The translations under genes and the position numbers were made by a program. A stretch of 64,000 nt of DNA from Amorphoplanes friuliensis DSM 7358. Its GTDB lineage: Bacteria; Actinomycetota; Actinomycetes; Mycobacteriales; Micromonosporaceae. The DNA lies in contig NC_022657.1 in NCBI RefSeq assembly GCF_000494755.1, positions 3,820,001 through 3,884,000 of the forward strand, read 5' to 3'. This document shows positions 8,192 through 16,939 of this stretch, piece by piece; position 1 is the stretch's first letter; each line of letters opens with the position of its first letter. The notes below the pieces were generated by a model, which was given only the letters and a program-made list of their open reading frames with translations, made no database searches and was not told the origin of the DNA.

Positions 8192-9070
8192 ATGACCATG
8201 ATCGGGCACTGGACCGGTGACGGAACGGGCGTGACGGTGATTCTTCCGCCCGCCGGCACCGTCGGCTCCGGCGAGGTCCGGGGAGGTGCGCCCGCCACCC
8301 GGGAGTTCGCGCTGCTCGACCCGGCACGTCTGGTCGACCGCGTCGACGCCGTGGTGCTGTCGGGCGGTTCGGCGTTCGGTCTTTCCGCCGCCGACGGGGT
8401 GATGGGCCTGCTCCGCGACCGTGGCGCCGGCTTCCCGACACCCGCCGGGCCGGTGCCGATCGTCGTCGGCATGTCGATCTTCGACGGGTCGGTGCGGACC
8501 GGCCCGCCCGGCGCGGAGGCCGGCCGGGCAGCAGCCGAGGCAGCCCTCAACAGCGCGGACCTCGGCGGCCCGGCTGTCGGCGGCCCGGCTGTCGGCGGCG
8601 CGGGCCTCCGGTCGGGCCGGATCGGTGCCGGTATGGGAGCGTCGACCGGCAAGTGGCGGGGACTGCTCGATCCGGGTGGGCTCGGCCGGGCACAGCGCGA
8701 CGTCGACGGGGTGCGGGTCGAGGCCGTGGTGGTGGTCAACGCCTGGGGCGACGTCCTGGGCCGCGACGGCGAACCACTCTTCGGCGCCGGGGAGGACGCC
8801 GCCCACCCGGGAACGCCGTTCGGCCTGGACAACACGACGATCGCGGTCTTACTGACCACCGCGCGACTCTCCAAGGCCGACTGTTTCCTGCTCGCGCAGA
8901 GTGGCCACACCGGCTTCGCGCGGACCATCCACCCTGCTCACTCGCGGTACGACGGTGACGCGGTCGTCGCGCTGGCCACCGGCGAATCCGAGGCCGAGGC
9001 AGACCTGGACCTGCTGCGGGCGGTGGCCGTGGACGTGATGGCCGACGCGATCCGCTCGGCCGTGTGCTGA
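8192..9070 (+). CDS. P1-family (S58 DmpA/NylC-like) Ntn-hydrolase
   Basis: The 292-residue protein belongs to the DmpA/NylC fold, in which the proenzyme cleaves itself to expose an N-terminal Ser or Thr nucleophile. It has the family signatures VLSGGSAFGLSAADGVM, GAGMGASTGKWRG and VVVVNAWGDVLG. LDNTTIAV places an Asn-Thr junction at 214-215, matching the processing site known for NylC-type enzymes. Family activities include aminopeptidase, D-aminopeptidase and nylon-oligomer hydrolysis; the substrate here is unknown. The ATG at 8192 follows GGGAGG, which fixes the start against a longer open frame. The 3' end overlaps the convergent GT87 gene by 133 bases. Confidence 0.85.
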   Translation: MTMIGHWTGDGTGVTVILPPAGTVGSGEVRGGAPATREFALLDPARLVDRVDAVVLSGGSAFGLSAADGVMGLLRDRGAGFPTPAGPVPIVVGMSIFDGSVRTGPPGAEAGRAAAEAALNSADLGGPAVGGPAVGGAGLRSGRIGAGMGASTGKWRGLLDPGGLGRAQRDVDGVRVEAVVVVNAWGDVLGRDGEPLFGAGEDAAHPGTPFGLDNTTIAVLLTTARLSKADCFLLAQSGHTGFARTIHPAHSRYDGDAVVALATGESEAEADLDLLRAVAVDVMADAIRSAVC

Positions 9071-10164
9071 GCCGGCAACGCCACCACCAGCACGATCAGC
9101 ATCAGCGTGTACGCGTTCTCCACCAGCACACCACCCGGCGCGAACCAGATCGGCGAGACGACACTCAGGGCGTACGCGGACAGCGCAACGACGGCCGAGA
9201 GGGGATCCCGCAGTCGGACCGCCCGGGTGGTCAGCAGGAGCACCGCCACCGGCAGGAAGACGAGGTGGTGGGTCCACGACATGGGGCTGACGAGGTTGGC
9301 CGTCAGGCCCGTCAGCGTCAGCGCGGTCAGCTCGTCACCGGCCCGGAACGCCTGCCGCGCCCGGTGCAGGCCGATCGCCAGGACGAGCAGGCTCACGACG
9401 AGCCACCAGCCGGACGGCGCGTGCAGACGGGCGAGCAGCCCGCTGAGCGCCTGGTTGGTCAGGGCTTCCGCGGCGCCGACCCGGCCGGGCTGCCACATCA
9501 GGTCGCCGAAGTAGCGGACCGACTCGGCCGGTGCGAGCAGGAAGCCGCCGACGGTGAGGGCGGCGACGGTCGCGCACGCCGTGCCCGCCGCACGCCACTG
9601 ACGGGTCACGAGCAGGTAGACGATGAACAGGCCGGGAGTCAGCTTGATCGCCGTGGCGATGCCGACACCGACGCCCGTCCAGCGGGATCCGCGGCGGCTC
9701 AGGACCACCAGGTCCACGACGATCAGGGCGAAGAGCCAGAGGTTGACCTGGCCGAGGCCGAGGGTCTGGCGTACCGGTTCGGTGGCCAGGGCGAGCGGCA
9801 CGGCGACGGCGAGGACGGCGGGCCGGGACCGCCCGAGGCGGGCGGCGAGCGGCGCGGTCAGCACGGCCAGGACAACCGCCAGGGCCAGGACGCTGCCCGC
9901 GGCGTTGAGCCAGCCGGCCGTGGCGGCGGAGACCGACGCGACCGGCATCAGCGCGAACGCCGCGAACGGCGGGTAGGTGAAGCCGAGCTGCCCGCGGACG
10001 GGCGCTACGTAGTCGTAGAGGTCGCCGCCGTGGGTCCACCAGCGGATCGCGTCGTGGTAGATGACCATGTCGAAGAACCGGTAGTGCTCGTCGAACACCA
10101 GCACGGCCAGCACGGCGGCGACGACACACACGGTTGTCCTAAGTGGACTGACAAGAATGCGCAC
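8938..10164 (-). CDS. GT87-family (DUF2029) polyprenol-dependent mannosyltransferase-like membrane protein
   Basis: The 408-residue protein has about ten membrane segments and the GT-C style acidic motif after the first helix (FFDMVIYHDAIRWW). FTYPPFAAF and SWTHHLVFLP are typical of actinobacterial alpha-1,2-mannosyltransferases that extend lipoglycans from polyprenyl-phosphate-mannose outside the membrane. The last 43 codons, rich in Ser, Arg and Ala, lie antisense over the hydrolase gene and look like low-constraint sequence. It may be expressed apart from its neighbours, because the next gene upstream ends 25 bases before its start. Confidence 0.85.
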   Translation of the reverse strand: MRILVSPLRTTVCVVAAVLAVLVFDEHYRFFDMVIYHDAIRWWTHGGDLYDYVAPVRGQLGFTYPPFAAFALMPVASVSAATAGWLNAAGSVLALAVVLAVLTAPLAARLGRSRPAVLAVAVPLALATEPVRQTLGLGQVNLWLFALIVVDLVVLSRRGSRWTGVGVGIATAIKLTPGLFIVYLLVTRQWRAAGTACATVAALTVGGFLLAPAESVRYFGDLMWQPGRVGAAEALTNQALSGLLARLHAPSGWWLVVSLLVLAIGLHRARQAFRAGDELTALTLTGLTANLVSPMSWTHHLVFLPVAVLLLTTRAVRLRDPLSAVVALSAYALSVVSPIWFAPGGVLVENAYTLMLIVLVVALPAQHTAERIASAITSTATARSRSRSASASDSPVASATTASPSYRE

Positions 10165-10189
10165 AGCGAAAGGCCTTCCAGGGCGGGGA

Positions 10190-11239
10190 TCAGGGCTTGT
10201 CGCTCCAGGCGACCGAGGTGACGGCGGTGCTGTACTGCACGGCGCCCGGTGACAGGCTCGCGTTGGCCGGGCCCGGCTGCCGGACCACCGCCTGGCTGTA
10301 CATGATCAGGTCCGAGTCCGCGCCGAGGTAGACCTGCCACTCGATCAGGCCGAACCGGGTCGTCCGCTCGGTGTACGCCAGACCCCGGGACGGGCGCCCC
10401 AGCGGATCGGCGGCCGGGCCGAGACTGCTGACCCCGGTCAGCCCGGCGAGCATGCGGTAGATCTTCGCCCGTTCCTTGCTGCCGGCGACCGAGGTGAAGG
10501 TGTCGAGCAGGCCGGTGCCGGTCCGGAAGAGCCAGCCCTGCGGATCCGGCGGCACGGGCAGGCCCTGCTCGGCCAGCCAGGCGATCATCGCGCTCCCGGT
10601 CTGCGCGGGGTCGTCCGGCAGGGCCGCGACGTCACCCTCGAAGCCGTGATCCCCGGCGAGGTCCGGATGGAGACCGCCGGCGGGATCCCGGGGCAGGGCA
10701 GCCGCGTCCGGCGCGCCGTCCCTGGCGTAGGCGGCGGCGTCCGCGGCGGTCAGCGGCCGCACACTCGTGCCGGCCTCACCGATGGTCAGCCAGCCCTCAC
10801 CGGGCAGACCGCCGGCGGGCTGCACGCTGCGCACCGCGTCCACGCGGATGACGTCGTACCCACCGGCGGAATCCAGATGCACCACCCGGCCCGCCGTCCC
10901 CGTGACGTGCACGAACCGTGCCCGCCCGGCGTCCTGCCCGGCCTGCTCCGCCGCGGCGTTGAGGACCATGGCCGAGGTCACGACGGGCGGATCCGGCGCC
11001 GGGGGCGCGGGCGTCTGCAGCACGGCAACCGCTGCCACAGCGGCCGCCACGAGCCCGGCCGGGAGCAGAGCCCACCGGAGCCGCCGCCGGGAAGTGACGG
11101 CAAAACGGCGACGCGGCCGGGACAGGACGGTGCGGAGCAGGAACTGCGCGCGGGCCGAGGAGGCGGCGGCGTCGCGGACCTCCTCGGCGGGCACCGGGTT
11201 GGCGGCGGCCAGGCGGGCCAGGGCGTCCTGCTCGGTCAT
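10190..11239 (-). CDS. CU044_5270-family membrane protein (ECF sigma partner)
   Basis: The 349-residue protein has a cytoplasmic N-terminal segment of about 50 residues, one membrane helix (WALLPAGLVAAAVAAVAVLQ, near 55-75) and a large extracytoplasmic domain with conserved blocks (GLLDTFTSVAGSKERAKIYRMLAGLTGV). The CU044_5270 family is regularly encoded right after an ECF sigma gene, and its topology suggests an anti-sigma or sensor role. Its ATG overlaps the stop of the sigma gene (positions 11236-11239), so the pair is translationally coupled. Confidence 0.88.
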   Translation of the reverse strand: MTEQDALARLAAANPVPAEEVRDAAASSARAQFLLRTVLSRPRRRFAVTSRRRLRWALLPAGLVAAAVAAVAVLQTPAPPAPDPPVVTSAMVLNAAAEQAGQDAGRARFVHVTGTAGRVVHLDSAGGYDVIRVDAVRSVQPAGGLPGEGWLTIGEAGTSVRPLTAADAAAYARDGAPDAAALPRDPAGGLHPDLAGDHGFEGDVAALPDDPAQTGSAMIAWLAEQGLPVPPDPQGWLFRTGTGLLDTFTSVAGSKERAKIYRMLAGLTGVSSLGPAADPLGRPSRGLAYTERTTRFGLIEWQVYLGADSDLIMYSQAVVRQPGPANASLSPGAVQYSTAVTSVAWSDKP

Positions 11240-11760
11240 GCGGACCTTCTCCTCGGGCTCACGGCGAACGGTTGCTCCTCCGCCGACTCCAGCAGGCGGG
11301 CCAGGCGCTTCCGGGCCCGGTGGACCCGCACCTTGAACGCGACGGCGGAACAGCCCAGCACCTTCGCGGCGGCGTCGTGATCGAGGTCCTCCCAGCCGAT
11401 CAGCAGCAGCGCCTCACGGTCGAGCGCCGGCAACTGCCGCAGCGCGTCCCGCAGGCCGGCGTCGGCGATCACCTCGAGCGCATGGTCCGGCGCCTGCGGA
11501 ACGCCGCGGCGGGCGATCCGCTCGGCCAGGCGCAGCTGCCGCCGGGCGGCACGCTCCTCGTTGGCGAGACTGTTGCGGGCCACCCGGTAGAGCCAGGGCA
11601 GCGGCTCCTCGGGCAGCCGCGAGAAGTGCCGCCAGGCGGTCGTGAACGTGTCGGCGACAACGTCGTGGGCGCGCGACGGATCGGTGCGGCGCGCGACAAA
11701 CGCGAGCACGCGCGGATAGTTCCGGCGGAACATCGCCGTGAACAACTCCTCGTCCGTCAT
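11236..11760 (-). CDS. ECF-type RNA polymerase sigma factor
   Basis: The 174-residue protein has sigma region 2 (residues 5-75: LFTAMFRRNYPRVLAFVARRT through PLPWLYRVARN) and region 4 (about 105-160: LPALDREALLLIGWEDLDHDAAAKVLGCSAVAFKVRVHRARKRL). No C-terminal extension is present. GGAGGG precedes the start. It would direct a small regulon, possibly including its own operon. The coupled downstream membrane protein probably controls its activity. Confidence 0.93.
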   Translation of the reverse strand: MTDEELFTAMFRRNYPRVLAFVARRTDPSRAHDVVADTFTTAWRHFSRLPEEPLPWLYRVARNSLANEERAARRQLRLAERIARRGVPQAPDHALEVIADAGLRDALRQLPALDREALLLIGWEDLDHDAAAKVLGCSAVAFKVRVHRARKRLARLLESAEEQPFAVSPRRRSA

Positions 11761-12190
11761 GACCCTCCTCGCTCACCGATACAGGTCCGGAAGGCGTGTA
11801 GCGGTTACCGGGTGGGTCGATTCTTTTTCATCGAAGCAACAGCCGAGTCCTTTTTGCGACGCTGCGTCGGAGTGCGGGACGTCGCTCCCGCCGGGACCGG
11901 ATCGCTGCGCTCCCTGCCGGGTGCGTGATCGCCAGACCCGGTGACACGCTGTCGCTGTAGGCCGAAACTTTCGACGATTGTGGACGCCGAGAAATGATCT
12001 TCGACGATCAAACGTGCAGTCCCGCTGGTCGTGGGCGCGTTGATACGTACCGGAAAACTTCCGGAAATTTGTTGTTGACGTTTGCCGACGGGGCTGCTGA
12101 GAATGGGGGAACGATGGCTGTCGATCGTTGGCACCGAGGCCCGGCCGGTGCTCCTCGACACGCTCCACATTCCAGAGAGGTGACCCCACC
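11761..12190. promoter_or_regulatory. Long divergent regulatory region, sigma operon / xylanase
   Basis: These 430 bases hold no credible gene. They contain CGAAACTTTCG, a perfect 11-base palindrome at 11963-11973. TTCGACGAT is repeated at 11970-11978 and 12000-12008, exactly 30 bases apart. CCGGAAA is repeated at 12050-12056 and 12061-12067. GAAA/TTTC palindromes of this type are known upstream of actinomycete xylanase genes, so regulation of the downstream xylanase by a xylan-responsive repressor is likely. The left part (11761-11960) carries nothing I can name. Confidence 0.55.
11963..11973. promoter_or_regulatory. CGAAACTTTCG palindrome (candidate xylanase operator)
   Basis: This is a perfect palindrome around a central C, 217 bases before the xylanase start. 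It matches the GAAA-N-TTTC element described upstream of Streptomyces xylanase genes. The assignment by analogy is inference. Confidence 0.5.
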
Positions 12191-14161
12191 ATGATCGAAA
12201 AACCTGCCGGGCGACACCGGCCGAGCTGGCGCAGTCTGTTCCTCGCCGGTGCGGTCAGCGTCCTCGCCGCGGCCGGCGCTGTCGCCGTGACCACCACGGC
12301 CGAGGCGGCCACCACTCTCGGCGCGTCCGCCGCGCAGTCCGGGCGCTACTTCGGCACGGCGATCAGCGGCGGCAAGCTCAACGACTCGGCCTACACGACC
12401 ATCGCGAACCGCGAGTTCAACATGATCACCGCCGAGAACGAGATGAAGCTCGACGCCACCGAGCCCAACCAGGGCCAGTTCAATTACACCAACGGTGACC
12501 GGATCGCGAACTGGGCGTCCACCAACGGCAAGCGGCTGCGCGGGCACACCCTGGCCTGGCACTCGCAGCAGCCCGGCTGGATGCAGAACATGAGCGGCAC
12601 CGCCCTGCGCAACGCCATGCTCAACCACGTCACGCAGGTCGCCACGCACTACCGCGGCAAGGTCTACGCGTGGGACGTCGTCAACGAGGCCTTCGCCGAC
12701 GGCGGCAGCGGCGCCCGCCGCGACTCGAACCTGCAGCGCACCGGCAACGACTGGATCGAGGCCGCCTTCCGGGCCGCCCGGGCCGCCGATTCGGGTGCGA
12801 AGCTCTGTTACAACGACTACAACACCGACGACCCCGGCCACGCCAAGACGCAGGCCGTGATCTCCATGGTCCGCGACTTCAAGGCGCGCGGGGTGCCGAT
12901 CGACTGTGTGGGTCTGCAGGCGCACTTCAACAGCGGCAACCCGGTGCCCAGCAACTTCCAGACCACCATCTCCACGCTGGCCGGTCTCGGTGTCGACGTG
13001 CAGATCACCGAGCTCGACATCCAGGGTTCCGGCAGCGACCAGGCCAACAAGTACCGCACGGTGGTCAACGCCTGCCTGGCCGTCGCCCGCTGCACCGGCA
13101 TCACCGTCTGGGGTGTGCGTGACAGCGACTCCTGGCGCGCGAGCGACACCCCGCTGCTGTTCGACGGCAACGGCAACAAGAAGGCGGCCTACACGTCCAC
13201 GCTGGATGCTCTGAACGCTGCGTCACCGACCGATCCGACCACCCCGCCGCCGACGCAGAGCTGCCCCAACGGGTACGTCGGGCTGACCTTCGACGACGGC
13301 CCCAACCCGTCCAACACCACCGCCCTGCTCAACGCGCTGCGGTCGGCCGGTGTGCGGGCCACGCTCTTCAACACGGGTCAGAACGCTGCCGCGAACCCGG
13401 GCCTGGTCGCGGCCGAGGCAGCCGCGGGCATGTGGATCGCCAACCACAGCTACACGCACCCGCACATGCTGACGCTGAGCGCGGAGCAGATGTCCTCGGA
13501 GCTGTCACGGACCCAGTCCGCCATCCAGAACGCCGGCGGCGGCACTCCGAAGCTCTTCCGTCCGCCGTACGGCGAGACCAACGCTACCCTGCAGTCGGCC
13601 GCCTCGGCGCTCGGTCTGCGCACCCTGACCTGGGACGTCGACTCCCAGGACTGGAACGGCGCCAGCACCGCCCAGATCGTGCAGGCCGCGTCGACGCTCA
13701 CCAACGGCCAGACGATCCTCATGCACGACCAGTACGCGACCACCGTCGCCGCCATCCCGCAGATCGTCTCGGGGCTGACCAGCCGGGGCCTGTGCGCCGG
13801 CATGATCTCGCCGACGACGGGCCGGGCCGTGGCGCCCGACACCGGCACGACGCCCCCGACGACCGACCCGACCACGCCGCCGCCGGCCGGTGGCTCCTGC
13901 ACCGCGACCTACTCGGAGGGCCAGAAGTGGAGTGACCGCTTCAACGGCCAGGTCGCGGTCTCCGGGACGAACAGCTGGATCGTGACCGTCACGGTCCAGT
14001 CGCCCCAGAAGATCATCGCCACCTGGAACGCCACCGTCAGCTGGAACTCCTCCGGCAACGTCATGACGGCGCGGCCCAATGGCAGCGGCAACTCGTTCGG
14101 CTTCACGGTGCAGCACGGCGGGAACTGGTCCTGGCCGTCGCTCACCTGCCGGGCCGGCTGA
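12191..14161 (+). CDS. Secreted bifunctional xylanase: GH10 + CE4 deacetylase + CBM2
   Basis: The 656-residue protein has a signal peptide (residues 1-37, ending near TAEAA). A GH10 endo-xylanase domain spans about 40-340, with acid/base Glu166 in WDVVNEAF and nucleophile Glu274 in ITELDIQG. A Pro/Thr linker follows. A CE4 polysaccharide deacetylase domain (about 355-545) has TFDDGP (Asp368, Asp369), HSYTHPH and RPPYGET. After a second linker, CBM2 runs from 570 to 656. The enzyme should cut the xylan backbone and remove acetyl groups while bound to cellulose or xylan. GAGAGG precedes the ATG. A strong hairpin follows the stop, so the gene is monocistronic. Confidence 0.95.
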   Translation: MIEKPAGRHRPSWRSLFLAGAVSVLAAAGAVAVTTTAEAATTLGASAAQSGRYFGTAISGGKLNDSAYTTIANREFNMITAENEMKLDATEPNQGQFNYTNGDRIANWASTNGKRLRGHTLAWHSQQPGWMQNMSGTALRNAMLNHVTQVATHYRGKVYAWDVVNEAFADGGSGARRDSNLQRTGNDWIEAAFRAARAADSGAKLCYNDYNTDDPGHAKTQAVISMVRDFKARGVPIDCVGLQAHFNSGNPVPSNFQTTISTLAGLGVDVQITELDIQGSGSDQANKYRTVVNACLAVARCTGITVWGVRDSDSWRASDTPLLFDGNGNKKAAYTSTLDALNAASPTDPTTPPPTQSCPNGYVGLTFDDGPNPSNTTALLNALRSAGVRATLFNTGQNAAANPGLVAAEAAAGMWIANHSYTHPHMLTLSAEQMSSELSRTQSAIQNAGGGTPKLFRPPYGETNATLQSAASALGLRTLTWDVDSQDWNGASTAQIVQAASTLTNGQTILMHDQYATTVAAIPQIVSGLTSRGLCAGMISPTTGRAVAPDTGTTPPTTDPTTPPPAGGSCTATYSEGQKWSDRFNGQVAVSGTNSWIVTVTVQSPQKIIATWNATVSWNSSGNVMTARPNGSGNSFGFTVQHGGNWSWPSLTCRAG

Positions 14162-14166
14162 CAGGG

Positions 14167-14196
14167 GAGAGGGTGCGGCGGGTGCCGCACCCTCTC
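14167..14196 (+). terminator. Terminator hairpin after xylanase
   Basis: A perfect 13-bp stem (GAGAGGGTGCGGC at 14167-14179 pairing with 14184-14196) has a GGGT loop and lies six bases after the stop codon. There is no U-tract, which is normal for high-GC actinobacteria. Confidence 0.8.
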
Positions 14197-14233
14197 AGTC
14201 CGCCTCAGTCCGCCTCAGTCCGCCTCAGTCCGC
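14194..14233. repeat. Decanucleotide tandem repeat (CGCCTCAGTC)
   Basis: The unit CGCCTCAGTC occurs three times exactly (14201-14230), with partial copies on both sides. It lies between the xylanase terminator and the stop codon of the convergent amidohydrolase. The last codons of that gene (YSAD) run into the edge of the array, so slippage here could alter its C-terminus. Confidence 0.7.
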
Positions 14234-15850
14234 CGAGTAGACGCGCTCACCGTTCACGACGGTGAGCGCGACTCTTGTCTCCCCGATCTCCGCGGGTGGT
14301 CCCGCGAAGGGATCGCGGTCGAGCACGACCAGATCGGCCCGGAAACCGGGCCGCAGCTCCCCGGTGTCGTCCAGGTGGTTCACCCGGGCCGACCCCGCCG
14401 TGTACGCCCCCAGCGCCGCCCGCAGCCCGAGCGCCTGCTCCGGCAGGAACGCCGGCCGGTCGCCACCGAGGTGCGCCCGGTTGACCGCAACGTGGATCCC
14501 CAGCAGCGGATCAGGGCTGCTCACGGGCCAGTCGCTCCCGGCGGCCAGAGGCGCACCGGCGCGCAGCAGGTCACCGAAGGGGTACTGCCGGCCCGCCGGT
14601 CCCGGCTCCAGGAACGGCAGCGTCAGCTCGTCCATCTGCGGTTCGTGCGCGGCCCACAACGCCTGGATGTTCGCGGTGGCCCCGAGCGTACGGAAGCGGG
14701 GTATGTCGTCGGGGTGGACGACTTGCAGGTGCGCGAGGTGCGGCCGGGTGTCCCGCCTCCCGTTCGCGTCCCGCGCGGCGGCGACGGCGTCGAGCGCGTC
14801 CCGCACGGCCCGGTCACCGAGCGCGTGGAAGTGGGCCTGGAAGCCGAGCGCGTCCACCGCGGTCACGGACCGGGCGAGCTCCTCACGGTCGATGAAGGAC
14901 AGACCGTGGTTGTCCGTGGGGCTCCCGCAGGCGTCCCGGTAGGGCACCGTCATGGCGGCGGTGAAGTTCTCCACGACACCGTCGAGCATGAACTTGACCG
15001 ACCCGCCCCGCATCGGCCCGATCGTGAACCGTTCCCGCTTCTCGACGAGCCCGGCGATCTGCTCGAGGCCGCTCTCCCTGTCCCACCACAGCGCACCCAC
15101 GACGGCCGAGACCAGCGAACCGTCCCCGGCAGCGGTCAGGTAGGCGTCGGAGATGTCGGGATAACCGTTGGTGCCGCACAGCAGCGCGTCCTGCCAGGCC
15201 GTGATCCCCAACGAATGCAGCAGCCGCTGCGCCCGCAGCAGCCCGGCGAGCCGGTCGGCCGGAGTGGCCGGGGGCAGCACGCGAGCGACGAGCGACATCG
15301 CACCCTCCTGCAGCCCACCGGCGGGTGCGCCGCCGGGCTCCCGGTCGATGCGCCCATCCGGTGGGTCGAGTGTGTCCGCGGTGATGCCGGCCAGCTCCAG
15401 CGCCCGGCTGTTGACCCAGGCACCGTGGTGATCACGGTTGGTCAGGCAGACCGGACGATCGCGGACGACGTCGTCCAGCAGGCCGCGGGCGGGCGTCCCG
15501 CCGGGAAAGCTCTCCATCGACCAGCCGCTGCCGACGATCCAGGCCGCGTCCGGATTCGCTTCCGCGTACGCACCGATCCGCTCGAGGTAGACACGGACGT
15601 CCGTCGTACCGGTGAGGTCGCACTGCCCGAGCTCGAGCCCGCCCATCACGGCATGCACATGGGCGTCCTGGAAGCCGGGCAGCAGCAGCCGCCCCCGCAG
15701 CTCGACCACCTCGGTCCGCGGCCCCGCGAACTCCCGGGCTTCTTCACCGACAGCCAGGATCCGGCCGTCGTGCACGGCGAGGGTGGAGGCGCCCCAGGCG
15801 TCGGAGCCACCGGTGAAGAGCAGGTCGGCGGTCGGCACGGGCGTGAGCAT
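14225..15850 (-). CDS. YtcJ-like metal-dependent amidohydrolase
   Basis: The 541-residue protein is of normal length for the YtcJ/NfdA-like group of the amidohydrolase superfamily. It has the N-terminal beta-sandwich, GFQDAHVHAVMGG (metal-binding HxH), central HALGDRAVRDALD, HLQVVHPDDIPRF, AAGSDWPVSSPDPLLG (metal-binding Asp) and the C-terminal GFRADLVVLDRDPF. Members hydrolyse N-formyl or N-acyl bonds, and the substrate here is unknown. It has no signal peptide, so it is cytoplasmic. It stands alone between a tandem repeat and a secreted-protein gene. Confidence 0.88.
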   Translation of the reverse strand: MLTPVPTADLLFTGGSDAWGASTLAVHDGRILAVGEEAREFAGPRTEVVELRGRLLLPGFQDAHVHAVMGGLELGQCDLTGTTDVRVYLERIGAYAEANPDAAWIVGSGWSMESFPGGTPARGLLDDVVRDRPVCLTNRDHHGAWVNSRALELAGITADTLDPPDGRIDREPGGAPAGGLQEGAMSLVARVLPPATPADRLAGLLRAQRLLHSLGITAWQDALLCGTNGYPDISDAYLTAAGDGSLVSAVVGALWWDRESGLEQIAGLVEKRERFTIGPMRGGSVKFMLDGVVENFTAAMTVPYRDACGSPTDNHGLSFIDREELARSVTAVDALGFQAHFHALGDRAVRDALDAVAAARDANGRRDTRPHLAHLQVVHPDDIPRFRTLGATANIQALWAAHEPQMDELTLPFLEPGPAGRQYPFGDLLRAGAPLAAGSDWPVSSPDPLLGIHVAVNRAHLGGDRPAFLPEQALGLRAALGAYTAGSARVNHLDDTGELRPGFRADLVVLDRDPFAGPPAEIGETRVALTVVNGERVYSAD

Positions 15851-15862
15851 AACCGCGACCGC

Positions 15863-16939
15863 TCAGATCGTGCGCAGGTCGAGCGAGTGCCAGACGATGC
15901 CGTCGAGGTTGCCGGTGGTCCACCACAGGACGCCCGCGCGGTAGGAGACCGAGCCGGCGTCCGGGCTGATCTCGATGGTCTGGCGGGTGGCCAGCTCGAA
16001 GACGACAAGCTGGTTGTTGCCGGTCAGTTCGGAGTTCGGGCCGGCCAGGGCGAGGACGTCGAAGCGGTCGAGCGGGGCGACATCGGTGATCACCGTGGTC
16101 GCCGCGTCGCCGGCGATGCGTTCGCGGCCGGTGCCGTCGGGGTGCATGAGCTCGATCCGGTTGGTGCCGTCCTCGGCGAGGGCGGCGATCCGGCACCACA
16201 CCGGGCCGCAGGCGGTGGTGGCGCGTTTGTCGGCCCGGGCGACCTTGACCTCGCGCCCGGTGGTCAGGTCGCGCAGCAGGGTCGCGCCGGCCGCGTCGTT
16301 GACGCCGTTGACCAGCCACGGGTAGGCCGACAGCTTCCAGGTGCCCGCCTGGGGGCGGATGCCGACGGATCCGCCGGCCAGCGGGATCGAGCGGATCTCG
16401 GTGGCACCGCCGGCGCCGGCGGCGGCCCAGAGGACGCGGCCGTCGGCGATCACCAGGTCGTAGTCCGACTGGTAGAACGTGGCGCGGCCGAGGTCGGCCG
16501 TCAGCTGCCGTGCGGGGCTGCCACCCTTCACCCCGGCGGTCCACAGCGCCGGGCGCCCGCCACCGGTGCCTTCCACCCAGACCAGGACATCCCCGGCGAT
16601 CGCGAACGTCTGGAACGACGGGTGCTGTGCCCGCGGGAGTCGCCGCAACTCGCGGACGGTGGCGTCGGCGCCGACCTCGAGCAGCCGCAGGAAGCGCCCG
16701 TCCGGCGTCTCCGCCGTACCGATCGACGTCGTGGCGTCGAGGAAGATCCCTGGGCGGTATTCGGTGCCGTCCGCGAGCTGGGGCTGGACCGTGCCCCGCT
16801 GCGCCTGCGGCCAGGCAGCGCCGGCCGAGACCAGGACCGTGGACGGGGTGCCGGAACCGGCCGGCGGCAACGCCAGCAGGGTGCCGCCCGCGAGGAGCGC
16901 CGCACCCAGCCCCAGCGAGCGCCAGCGCGAAGTGGTCAT
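15863..16939 (-). CDS. Secreted beta-propeller-like protein, unknown function
   Basis: The 358-residue protein begins MTTSRWRSLGLGAALLAGGTLLALPPAGSG, a clear signal peptide or anchor. The rest is rich in short beta-strand repeats of the type LVWVEGTGGGRPALWTAGV and NQLVVFELATRQTIEISPDAGSVSY, which suggests a TolB-like propeller. Four Cys/Trp-containing turns are visible (TACGPVWCRIAAL). I chose the ATG at 16939 because it starts the signal peptide; an in-frame codon at 16999 would add 20 residues. It ends 12 bases from the amidohydrolase start on the same strand, so the two may be cotranscribed. Confidence 0.75.
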   Translation of the reverse strand: MTTSRWRSLGLGAALLAGGTLLALPPAGSGTPSTVLVSAGAAWPQAQRGTVQPQLADGTEYRPGIFLDATTSIGTAETPDGRFLRLLEVGADATVRELRRLPRAQHPSFQTFAIAGDVLVWVEGTGGGRPALWTAGVKGGSPARQLTADLGRATFYQSDYDLVIADGRVLWAAAGAGGATEIRSIPLAGGSVGIRPQAGTWKLSAYPWLVNGVNDAAGATLLRDLTTGREVKVARADKRATTACGPVWCRIAALAEDGTNRIELMHPDGTGRERIAGDAATTVITDVAPLDRFDVLALAGPNSELTGNNQLVVFELATRQTIEISPDAGSVSYRAGVLWWTTGNLDGIVWHSLDLRTI

